A stretch of DNA of 35,069 nt. Source: Pseudomonadota bacterium (lineage in GTDB: Bacteria; Pseudomonadota; Alphaproteobacteria; Rhodobacterales; Rhodobacteraceae). The notes beneath the pieces were generated by a model. It had not been told where the DNA came from. It worked only from the letters and a program-made list of their open reading frames with translations, and made no database searches. The stretch spans positions 1 through 35,069 of the forward strand of contig JAKQLM010000492.1 in assembly GCA_029567145.1 (NCBI GenBank). Direction: 5' to 3'. The translations under genes were made by a program, and so were the position numbers. Positions within the stretch are counted from its first letter, which is position 1; each line of letters begins with the position of its first letter. Below, in pieces: positions 27,580 to 35,069 of this stretch.

Positions 27580-28306
27580 GACACGCATCCTGCTTCTGGG
27601 CGGCACGACCGAGGCGAACCTTGTGGCGCAGGCCATCGCGAAGGCGGGGCTTTCGGGCGTCTACTCCTACGCCGGGCGGACCGAGGCGCCGATGGGCCAG
27701 CCGATCCACATGCGGGTCGGCGGGTTTGGCGGGTTGGCGGGGCTTTGCGCCTACCTTCAGGCCGAGGGGATCACCCATGTGATCGACGCCACGCACCCCT
27801 TTGCCGCGCAGATGAGCAGCAATGCCGTCGCTGCTTGCGCGGCCACCGGCACGCCGCTGATCGCGCTGGAACGTGCGCCCTGGATGCCAGGGGAGGGTGA
27901 CCGCTGGACACATGTGGCAGACATTCAGGCCGCCGTCGCAGCGCTGGCAGGACCCCCGCAGCGGGTGTTCCTGGCCATCGGCCGTCAGCACATCGACGCC
28001 TTCGCGGCGCAACCGCAGCACCGCTATCTTCTGCGGCTGGTGGACGAGCCCACGGGCCCCCTGCCCTTTCCCGCCGAGGTTGTCTTGGCGCGCGGGCCGT
28101 TCGACGTGGCGGGCGATACGGCGCTGATGCGGGACCACGGGACGGACGTGATCGTTGCCAAGAACGCGGGCGGCAAGGGGGCGGTCGCGAAAATCGCCGC
28201 CGCTCGGGCCTTGGGGCTGCCGGTGGTGATGATCGACCGGCCGGTGATTCCGCCGCGCCCTGTGGTGCAGGGGGTCGCCGCCGTGATGGCCTGGCTGAAC
28301 GGTTAG
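27578..28306 (+). CDS. cobK: Precorrin-6A reductase
   Basis: MTRILLLGGTTEANLVAQAIAKAGLSGVYSYAGRT; HVIDATHPFAAQMSSNA; VAKNAGGKGAVAKIAAARALGLPVVMIDRP. Confidence 0.95.
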   Translation: MTRILLLGGTTEANLVAQAIAKAGLSGVYSYAGRTEAPMGQPIHMRVGGFGGLAGLCAYLQAEGITHVIDATHPFAAQMSSNAVAACAATGTPLIALERAPWMPGEGDRWTHVADIQAAVAALAGPPQRVFLAIGRQHIDAFAAQPQHRYLLRLVDEPTGPLPFPAEVVLARGPFDVAGDTALMRDHGTDVIVAKNAGGKGAVAKIAAARALGLPVVMIDRPVIPPRPVVQGVAAVMAWLNG

Positions 28307-28314
28307 GCCGGGAC

Positions 28315-28357
28315 CCGGACTTTTCAAAAAGTCCGGTAAAATCCTTTGAAGGATTTT
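28315..28357. repeat. Serial-palindrome element, copy C (two hairpins)
   Basis: CCGGACTTTTCAAAAAGTCCGG (28315-28336, identical to third hairpin of copy A) and AAAATCCTTTGAAGGATTTT (28338-28357). Confidence 0.9.
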
Positions 28358-28365
28358 GGCCCGGT

Positions 28366-29115
28366 TCATCCCGCGCTCCTGGGGGAATAGACAAAGCGCC
28401 CGACACGGCGGGTGGCAGAGTTGCCGACGATGACAACGGTGCGCATGTCGGCCATCTCGGGCGTGGCTTCGGCAAGGGTGACGGTGATCAAGCGCTGGTC
28501 GGGCGTGCTGACCGCGCGGGCGAAGGTGACCAGACGGTCGGGGCCGCATTCCTGACGCAGGGTTTGCAGCGCTTTCACGAACCCCTCGGGGCGGCTGGCC
28601 GACCGGGGATTGTAGAAGGCCATTGCAAAATCGGCGCGGGCGGCGTGGCGGAGGCGGGTGTCGATCACCTCCCAGGGTTTCAGGTTGTCGGAAAGGTTGA
28701 TGCAGCAGAAATCATGGCCCAAGGGCGCGCCTGCTGCGGCGGCAGCGGCAAGCATCGCGGTGATGCCGGGCAACACGCGGATATCCAGGGCCTGCCAGTC
28801 GGGGCGGCCCTCCAATGCCTCGAACACGGCGGAGGCCATCGCAAAGACGCCAGGGTCGCCCGAAGAGACGACGACAACCTTGTGCCCAGCGGCGGCCATC
28901 TCCAGCGCGGCGCGGGCGCGGTCAAGCTCGACGCGGTTGTCGGAGGGGTGCAGGGTCAGGCCGTCGCGCGGGGCGACGCGGGCGACATAGGGGATGTAGC
29001 CCACGATATCGGTCGCCTGCGAGAGTGCCTCGGTGACTTCCGGCGTTACCATCCGGTCATCCCCCGGACCAAGGCCCGCGATGATCAGCCAGCCCGGTTT
29101 TTCCTTGGCGCTCAT
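28366..29115 (-). CDS. cobJ: Precorrin-3B C17-methyltransferase
   Basis: LIIAGLGPGDDRMVTPEVTEALSQATDIVGYIPYVARV; VVVSSGDPGVFAMASAVFEAL; FAMAFYNPRSASRPEGF. Confidence 0.95.
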   Translation of the reverse strand: MSAKEKPGWLIIAGLGPGDDRMVTPEVTEALSQATDIVGYIPYVARVAPRDGLTLHPSDNRVELDRARAALEMAAAGHKVVVVSSGDPGVFAMASAVFEALEGRPDWQALDIRVLPGITAMLAAAAAAGAPLGHDFCCINLSDNLKPWEVIDTRLRHAARADFAMAFYNPRSASRPEGFVKALQTLRQECGPDRLVTFARAVSTPDQRLITVTLAEATPEMADMRTVVIVGNSATRRVGRFVYSPRSAG

Positions 29116-29861
29116 TCGGCGATCTCGGGGCGGCGGCCGTGGCCGTGGACCAGGACGATGGCGAAGTAGGGGCAGTCGTGATCCTCGACCTCGGTCAGGC
29201 GGGCGACCCTTTGGCCGGGCATCGTGCCGCGTTCGACCAGCCAGGCCTGGTCGAGCCGCCCTGTCCGTTCAAGCGCGCGGCGAACGCGCGGCAGGTTGCG
29301 GCCGGTCTTCATCACGACCAGCGCGTCGGCGTTCGACATGTGGCGAACGAGATCCTCCTCGGGCAGCGTGCCCATCAGGATCGTCAGCACATCGTCGCCC
29401 CAGGTGATCGGGGTATCCGTGGCGTTCCAGCAGCCGGTCATTCCGGTGATGCCGGGGATCACCTCGACCGGGACGCGGCCTTGCAGGCGGGAATGCAGGT
29501 GCATGAAGCTGCCGTAGAAGAACGGGTCGCCTTCGCAGAGGACCAGGATATCCTCGGTGGCCGCAAGCGTGGCAAGCCGGGTGGCCCAGTCGTCGTAGAA
29601 CTGGGCCAGCGCATTGGTGTATTCCGGGCTGTCGAAGGGAAGTTCCGTGGTGACGGGGTATTCCATCGGGTATTCGATGGCGGCCGGGTTCAGCATGCCG
29701 TCGACGATCCGGCGGGCCTGTCCCGCGCGACCGGCCTTGCGGAAATAGGCGACGTGGCGCGCGTCACCGATGGCGCGGGCGGCCCGCAGGCTCATCAGGT
29801 CGGGGTCGCCGGGGCCGAGGCCTGCGCAGATCACCTTGCCGGTCACGGGGGCCATGGTCAT
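29112..29861 (-). CDS. cobI: Precorrin-2 C20-methyltransferase
   Basis: KVICAGLGPGDPDLMSLRAARAIGDARHVAYFRKAGR; LVLCEGDPFFYGSFMHLHSRL; PGITGMTGCWNATDTPITWGDD. Confidence 0.95.
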   Translation of the reverse strand: MTMAPVTGKVICAGLGPGDPDLMSLRAARAIGDARHVAYFRKAGRAGQARRIVDGMLNPAAIEYPMEYPVTTELPFDSPEYTNALAQFYDDWATRLATLAATEDILVLCEGDPFFYGSFMHLHSRLQGRVPVEVIPGITGMTGCWNATDTPITWGDDVLTILMGTLPEEDLVRHMSNADALVVMKTGRNLPRVRRALERTGRLDQAWLVERGTMPGQRVARLTEVEDHDCPYFAIVLVHGHGRRPEIAE

Positions 29862-30487
29862 TCCTTCCGCGAGGCAAGGGCGTTGACCGCCGCCACGGTG
29901 ATGGCGCTGCCGCCGAGGCGGCCCTTGACGATGACGGATGGGGCGGGCGGGGCGTCCATCAGCGCGTCCTTGGATTCGGCGGCACCGACGAAGCCCACCG
30001 GGCAGCCGATAATCGCGGCGGGCCGGGGACAGGCGGGGTCTTCGAGCATGTTCAGGAGGTGGAAGAGGGCGGTGGGCGCGTTGCCGATGGCGACGATCGC
30101 GCCTTGGAGGTGCGGACGCCAGAGTTCCACGGCGGCGGCGGAGCGCGTGTTCTGCATCCGGGCAGCAAGGGCGGGGACTTCCGGATGTTGGAGCGTGCAG
30201 ATGATCTGATTGTTCGCGGGCAGGCGCTTTTTCGTGATCCCCTCGCTGACCATGCGGACATCGCAAAGGATGGGCGCACCCGCCTCCAATGCTGCCCGGG
30301 CGGCGATGGCCATGCCGGGGGAGAACCGGATGTGCGGCGCGAGGTCGACCATCCCGGCGGCGTGGATCATGCGGACGGCGACGATCTCTTCTTCAGGCGT
30401 GAAGCGGGCGAGGTCGGCCTCGGCCCGGATCATGGCGAAGGATGCCAGGTAGATCGCGGCGCCGTCGGTTTCATAGGTATGGGGCAT
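29858..30487 (-). CDS. cobH: Precorrin-8X methylmutase
   Basis: YETDGAAIYLASFAMIRAEADL; VRMIHAAGMVDLAPHIRFSPGMA; AIIGCPVGFVGAAESKDAL. Confidence 0.96.
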   Translation of the reverse strand: MPHTYETDGAAIYLASFAMIRAEADLARFTPEEEIVAVRMIHAAGMVDLAPHIRFSPGMAIAARAALEAGAPILCDVRMVSEGITKKRLPANNQIICTLQHPEVPALAARMQNTRSAAAVELWRPHLQGAIVAIGNAPTALFHLLNMLEDPACPRPAAIIGCPVGFVGAAESKDALMDAPPAPSVIVKGRLGGSAITVAAVNALASRKE

Positions 30488-31613
30488 GGAGGGCTTTCAG
30501 GTGGTCTTGGATGGCCTGCGGGGTAAGGCCGGTCAGGCTGGGCGTGTCATGGGCGGTGCCGTTGCGGATCAGGTCATAGCCCTGGCCGGTGGCGGTGAGC
30601 GTGGTCTTTGTGGCGCTGGGGTGCGCACAGCCCTTGGCGCAGCCGGAGATGTGGAGCGTCTGGTCTGGCGCGAGGTGCAGAGCGAGATCGCGGGCAAGGT
30701 TGCGCGTGTCGCCAAGGCCCTGCGGGCAGCCGGGCGCACCGGTGCAGGCGGTGATGCGCAGGATCGGGTCGGTCGGATCGGTGATCAGGCCGGGAATCGC
30801 GGGGAGTTCCGTCGCGCCGACGAGGAGCAGCATCCGCCAGGGGGTAGGGCAGAGTTCGTGGCCGAGGGCGGCGAGGGCCTGGAGCGTCTCGGCGCGCATC
30901 TGGCCGAAGGCGAGGGCGACGAGGGCGCCGTCCGGGTGGAGGCAAGGGCTGGGGGTCGCCAGGGGGTCTGCGGGCGCAAGGGTGCAGCCGGGCGGGACGG
31001 TTCCGCGCGCGATGAGGGCGGCCATGCGGCCGCGGCCGTTGGTGATGCCGCCGCTTTGGACGAACCAGTTGGCCATGTCGACGGCGTCTTTCGCGAGGTC
31101 GGTGACGGGCTGGCCGAGGGGGTGGCCGTCGGGGCGCAGGATGAGCCTTCCGTCTGTGGCGCGTTCGACACGGATATCGACGGAAGCGTCGGTGAGGACG
31201 GGGCGGGGGCCGGTGTCGAGGGCGAAGCCGAACTTGCCGGGGAGGTGCGGCATCCGGGTCAGGGCTGCGGTGAGGGTTGTAGCCAGCGCGTTGGTCTCGG
31301 CGTCGCTGAACGGGGTCACGATGAGGTTGCGGAGGGATTCGGTTTCGATGTCGGGGTCGATGAGGCCCTGGGCGCGGAGGTCAGCGATCAGGCGCGGGTG
31401 GCTGGCCTCGGTCACGCCGCGCAGTTGCAGGTTGGCGCGGGCGGAGAGGTCGATGATGCCGTTGCCGTGGCTTTGGGCGGCTTCGGCGATGGCTTGCGCC
31501 TGTTGCGGCGTAAGGCGGCCCAGCGGGGGGCGGATGCGGGTGACGAGGCCGTCGCCGGACTGCATCGGGCGGAGCGCGCCGGGGCACCAGCCTTTGATCT
31601 CCCAGGCGGTCAT
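30471..31613 (-). CDS. cobG: Precorrin-3B synthase CobG
   Basis: IKGWCPGALRPMQSGDGLVTRIRPPLGRLTPQQAQAIA; nitrite/sulfite reductase-like ITACTGAPGCPQGLGDTRNLA and HISGCAKGCAHP cysteine motifs. Confidence 0.94.
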   Translation of the reverse strand: MTAWEIKGWCPGALRPMQSGDGLVTRIRPPLGRLTPQQAQAIAEAAQSHGNGIIDLSARANLQLRGVTEASHPRLIADLRAQGLIDPDIETESLRNLIVTPFSDAETNALATTLTAALTRMPHLPGKFGFALDTGPRPVLTDASVDIRVERATDGRLILRPDGHPLGQPVTDLAKDAVDMANWFVQSGGITNGRGRMAALIARGTVPPGCTLAPADPLATPSPCLHPDGALVALAFGQMRAETLQALAALGHELCPTPWRMLLLVGATELPAIPGLITDPTDPILRITACTGAPGCPQGLGDTRNLARDLALHLAPDQTLHISGCAKGCAHPSATKTTLTATGQGYDLIRNGTAHDTPSLTGLTPQAIQDHLKALHAPYL

Positions 31614-31643
31614 GCGGGGTGACCTTGGGTTGGGGCGGTTTCC

Positions 31644-31736
31644 GAATTGAGCGCTGACGCGCAAGTCTTTTGTCTCGCCTTATGCGCGTGAAGAACGCGC
31701 AACGGCTCGGGTTTGCCTCCGGCGGGGATATTTGGA
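31644..31736 (+). repeat. Dispersed ~95-bp repeat, copy 2 (hairpin at 31683-31701)
   Basis: GAATTGAGCGCTGACGCGCAAGTCTTTTGTCTCGCCTTATGCGCGTGAAGAACGCGCAACGGCTCGGGTTTGCCTCCGGCGGGGATATTTGGA. Confidence 0.9.
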
Positions 31737-31755
31737 GACATGAAATGGCTGCAGG

Positions 31756-34700
31756 TCATGCGGCACCGTCCAGCCGCGCGGCGATGGAGTTGCGGCGGGT
31801 TTGCCAGAGGCCGGCGTCGTGGAGGCGGCGGAAGACGTCTTCCATCGCGGCGAGGGCGGCGGGGTTTTCGCGGTTAAGGAAGTCGCGGACCTCGTCACGG
31901 CCGAGGGTGGCGTCGTGGTAGAGGTCGAAAAGGTGCGGGGGCACGACCTGGGCCAGGTGGGCGAAGGCGGCCATGTGGTCGAGGGTAGCGGCGATTTCGG
32001 CGGCACCCCGGTAGCCGTGGTTCATCATGCCTTCCGCCCATGCCGGGTTGGCGGCGCGGGCGCGGGTGACGCGGGCGATTTCCTCGGTCAGGGTTCTTGC
32101 GTGCGGGGTGTCGGGGCGGGTGGCGTCGAGGTGGTAGAGGGTGGGTTTGACCCCCCCGAGTTTGGCGACGGCGGCGGCGAAGCCTGCCTCGTGCGCGGCG
32201 TAGTCGGCGGCGATCAGGACGTCGGTTTCGGGGAGATCCTGGGCGTGGACGAAGCTGTCGGAAGCGAGGATGCGCTGCTCCAGGGCTTCGCGGGCTTCGG
32301 TGGACTGGCCGTCGGGGCCGATGGCCCAGCTGGAAGCGCTGAGCCAGGCTTCGCCGGCGGCGGCGCGGGCTTCGTCCGTGAAGGTGTCGGCGGCGGTTCC
32401 CATCCCCAGGCCGTAGAGGCCGGGTTTGGGGCCGAAGACGCGGGCTTCGCGGGTGGTGTAGGGGTTGTCTTCGGCGGTTTCTTCACGGGTCGAAAGGGCC
32501 TCGGCCCCGGCTTCGAAGAGCTGGGCGAGGGTCGGGAAGACGTCGCGGAAGAGGCCGGAGACGCGGAGGGTGACGTCTATGCGCGGGCGTCCGAGGATCG
32601 CGAGGGGCAGGATTTCGAAGCCGGAGACCCTGGCGGAACCGTCGTCCCATTTGGGGGCAAGGCCAGCGAGGTGGAGGGCCATGGCGAACTCTTCCCCCGC
32701 CGTGCGCATGGTGGCGCTGCCCCACAGGTCGACGACAAGGCCGCGCGGGTAGTCGCCGTGGTCCTGCAGGTGACGGCGGATCAGTTCCTCGGCCAGTTTC
32801 ACGCCCTGGGCGTGGGCGTTGCGCGAGGGGACGGCGCGGGGGTCGACGGAGAAGAGGTTTCTTCCGGTGGGGAGGACGTCGGAGCGGCCCCGGTTGGGGG
32901 AGCCCGCGGGACCGGGGGGCACGCGGTGACCGTTGAGGGCGGTGAGGAGGCCTTGGGTTTCGCCCTCGCCCTGGCCGAAGATGTGCAGGCCGACTCCGTA
33001 CTGGCTTTCCTTCAGGTCGCAGACGAAGCGGTCGATCCGGGTGATCGCTTCGGCGGGGGTGGCGTTTGGGGCGAGGCCGAGGTCTTCCGCCACGCCGGAG
33101 GCTGACGCTTCGTCACGGATGCTGGAGATCAGGCGGGTGCGGCGGGCGGGGTCTAACCCGTCGGCGGTGGAGTATTCGTCGAGCAGGCGTTCAAGGCGTT
33201 GGAGTTCGGGGGGGACGGTGCTTTGCGCCAGGGGGGGCGGCAGGTGGCCGAGGGTGACGGCCCCGATGCGGCGTTTGGCCTGGGCAGCCTCGCCGGGGTC
33301 GTTGACGATGAAGGGGTAGATGACCGGGGTGGGGCCGATGAGGGCCTCGGGCCAGCAGGTGTCGGAGAGGGCGACGGATTTGCCGGGAAGCCATTCGAGC
33401 GTGCCGTGGGCACCCATGTGGATCAGGGCGTGGAGGGATTGTGCGCGGAGCCAGAGGTAGAAGGCGACATAGGCGTGGCGCGGGGTGCGGGAGAGGTCGT
33501 GGTAGCTGTCGTCGCGGGTCTGGACGTCGCCGCGTTCGGGTTGCAGGGCGATGAGGGTTGCGCCCCGGCGGGTGGCGGGGAAGTGGAACTGGCCGTCCCT
33601 GACCGAGGGGTCGGTAGCGGGGTCGCCCCAGGCTTCGGTGAGGGTCTGACGGAGGGGGTCGGGGATGGCTTCGAGGGCTGTTTCGTAGGCGGAGAGGGGC
33701 CAGGAGAGGGTTTCGGTCAGCGCCTGCGGCAGGGGATCGCCCTGGCTGATGGAATAGCCTTCGGCGGTGAGGACATCGAGGAGACGGTCGATCGACGCCA
33801 GCGCGTCGAGGCCGACGGCATGGGCCATCTGGTGTGCGCGGCCGGGATAGGTGGAGAGGATGATCGCCAACTGCCGGTCTTGCGCGGGAGTGGCGGCGAG
33901 GTGGTGCCAGTGGGTGATGCGGTCCACCACGGCCTGAATGCGGGTGGCGTCAGCGCGGTGGGCGAAGCGGGAGAATTGCAGATCCGGGTGGCGCTTGCCG
34001 GGGGACTTGTGGCTGATCAGGCCGGCAAAGAGGCGGCCGTCGACCTCGGGCAGCACCACGTGCATCGCAAGGTCGGCGGGCGACAGGCCCCGGTCGGACG
34101 CGGCCCAGTCGCGGCGGCGGGCGGTGGAGAGGGCGACCTGGAAGACGGGGCAAAGTGCTGCGTCAAAGGGGGTCTGGCCGGTGTCGGATTTGGCAGAGAA
34201 GGCGGTGGCGTTGATCACGGCCACGGGCGGGTTTGCGGTCAGGTGGGGTGAGAGCCAGTCAGCGACGCCGGGGGCCTTGAGGCTGGGGGCGAAGGCGCCA
34301 TAGGCCGCGAAGCCTGCGGCGCGGAGGGCGTGGATCAGGGCGTCCACCGGGGCGGTGTCGCCGGAGGTGAGGTAGCTGCGGTAGAAGGTGACGAGGACGG
34401 GGCCTTTGGGTTCGGGCGTCTTGGAGCGAGTGCTGGTGGTGGAGAGATCGGGCGCGTGATGCGAGGCCGTTGGTGCGATGGCCGATGCCGGCTGCCCCCC
34501 CTCCACAGCCCTCTCCGACGTGGGGGGGAGGGAGGCGTTGGGAGCGGCGTCGGGATGGTTCTGCGGCGTCGGATGGGTGAAGCCGTGGATGACCTGGTGC
34601 GGCCCCTCCCCCTCTGTGGGGAGGGGATGGCGGGCTTGTGGCGCGGGAATCACCCCCCGGTCCGGGTCGTAGAACCCCATCTGCGGCACGGTCTTGTCGC

Positions 34701-35069
34701 CGATCACCGGGGCGACGTAGATGCCTGCGGCCAGCGCCAGTTGCGCCAGCGCGGCATGGGCGGCGACGGCTCCGCCTTCGTCGCACAGCGCCTGCAGACG
34801 GCGGAGGGTGGAGACGGGGAGGGTGGAAAGCTCATCCAGCCGCGGGTCGGGGCGGCCGTCGGCTGGAAGGACGGCAAGCGCGATGCCCTGGCGGCGGGCA
34901 AGGTCCTGCAGCGTGGCGAGGCCGTAGAGCCAGTAGGCCTCGCCCCCGATCAGGCGGACAAGGATGGCCTTCGCGGCGAAAAGGGTTTTCTCGACGTAGG
35001 TGTCGACCGAGACCGGGTGTTTCAGCGCAACGATGTTGGCCAGCCGCAGGGTAGGGTGGGTGATATCAC
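31756..35069 (-). CDS. cobN: Cobaltochelatase subunit CobN (5' end beyond window)
   Basis: Frame open to the window end (DITHPTLRLANIVALKHPVSVDTYVEKTLFAAKAILVRLIGGEAYWLYGL); HMGAHGTLEWLPGKSVALSDTCWPEALIG; GLGMGTAADTFTDEARAA. Confidence 0.95.
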   Translation of the reverse strand, partial: DITHPTLRLANIVALKHPVSVDTYVEKTLFAAKAILVRLIGGEAYWLYGLATLQDLARRQGIALAVLPADGRPDPRLDELSTLPVSTLRRLQALCDEGGAVAAHAALAQLALAAGIYVAPVIGDKTVPQMGFYDPDRGVIPAPQARHPLPTEGEGPHQVIHGFTHPTPQNHPDAAPNASLPPTSERAVEGGQPASAIAPTASHHAPDLSTTSTRSKTPEPKGPVLVTFYRSYLTSGDTAPVDALIHALRAAGFAAYGAFAPSLKAPGVADWLSPHLTANPPVAVINATAFSAKSDTGQTPFDAALCPVFQVALSTARRRDWAASDRGLSPADLAMHVVLPEVDGRLFAGLISHKSPGKRHPDLQFSRFAHRADATRIQAVVDRITHWHHLAATPAQDRQLAIILSTYPGRAHQMAHAVGLDALASIDRLLDVLTAEGYSISQGDPLPQALTETLSWPLSAYETALEAIPDPLRQTLTEAWGDPATDPSVRDGQFHFPATRRGATLIALQPERGDVQTRDDSYHDLSRTPRHAYVAFYLWLRAQSLHALIHMGAHGTLEWLPGKSVALSDTCWPEALIGPTPVIYPFIVNDPGEAAQAKRRIGAVTLGHLPPPLAQSTVPPELQRLERLLDEYSTADGLDPARRTRLISSIRDEASASGVAEDLGLAPNATPAEAITRIDRFVCDLKESQYGVGLHIFGQGEGETQGLLTALNGHRVPPGPAGSPNRGRSDVLPTGRNLFSVDPRAVPSRNAHAQGVKLAEELIRRHLQDHGDYPRGLVVDLWGSATMRTAGEEFAMALHLAGLAPKWDDGSARVSGFEILPLAILGRPRIDVTLRVSGLFRDVFPTLAQLFEAGAEALSTREETAEDNPYTTREARVFGPKPGLYGLGMGTAADTFTDEARAAAGEAWLSASSWAIGPDGQSTEAREALEQRILASDSFVHAQDLPETDVLIAADYAAHEAGFAAAVAKLGGVKPTLYHLDATRPDTPHARTLTEEIARVTRARAANPAWAEGMMNHGYRGAAEIAATLDHMAAFAHLAQVVPPHLFDLYHDATLGRDEVRDFLNRENPAALAAMEDVFRRLHDAGLWQTRRNSIAARLDGAA
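34495..34536. repeat. Second imperfect palindromic GC-rich element inside cobN reading frame
   Basis: CCCCCCCTCCAC ... GTGGGGGGGAGGGAGGC (imperfect, includes G.T pairing); translated as ASLPPTSERAVEGGQ. Confidence 0.65.
34603..34626. repeat. Palindromic element inside cobN reading frame
   Basis: Perfect 9-bp inverted repeat CCCCTCCCC-CTCTGT..GGGGAGGGG; translated as PLPTEGEG. Confidence 0.8.

Noticed and set aside
30486-33105. Long plus-strand ORFs (30486-31622, 30589-31650, 31801-33105)
   Set aside because: Opposite cobG and cobN; Gly/Glu/Val-rich shadow translations with no family resemblance.
33199-34251. 350-aa plus-strand ORF
   Set aside because: Antisense of cobN with Gly/Val/Glu-biased shadow composition.
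1-35069. CRISPR array, prophage, transposon, tRNA/rRNA, toxin-antitoxin or defence system
   Set aside because: Looked for but saw no regularly spaced repeats, transposase/integrase, cloverleaf or defence-protein signatures; gene content is housekeeping plus cobalamin synthesis.

Overview
High-GC chromosomal window that looks like Rhodobacterales/Paracoccaceae (inferred from gene content, not searched). From left to right: an OmpA-like C-terminus; a FadR/GntR regulator; the F0 part of ATP synthase (atpI-B-E-X-F); an ArsR regulator; a 58-aa ORF convergent with mipZ; and a translation operon (ffh - 3 GNATs - chorismate mutase - rpsP - bluB-like - rimM - trmD - rplS - rpmE) with two accessory membrane-protein genes. 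Next come a tandem RidA-like protein, a LysR/EamA pair, a flavodoxin-fold quinone reductase and an APH-fold kinase. The last ~15 kb is a near-complete aerobic cobalamin block (cobF, cbtA, cbtB, DUF1636, CbiM-like, cobA, cobB, cobM, cobE, cobL, cobK, cobJ, cobI, cobH, cobG, cobN partial) with two cobalamin riboswitches. I see no mobile element, CRISPR array, tRNA or rRNA. The most interesting signals are not gene families. They are: (i) a dispersed composite element of serial short palindromes (20-3-20-2-22 bp layout) with compensatory arm changes, at three 3' ends; (ii) a second ~95-bp dispersed repeat with a covarying hairpin, in opposite orientations in the cob block; (iii) palindromic GC-rich elements translated in frame inside a cobN spacer and in a GNAT C-terminal tail; (iv) cobL and cobK start codons sharing one CATG; (v) a bluB-like gene embedded in the rpsP-rimM operon; (vi) three GNAT paralogs stitched by start/stop overlaps between ffh and chorismate mutase. 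No wholly new multi-gene system is evident; these are leads.
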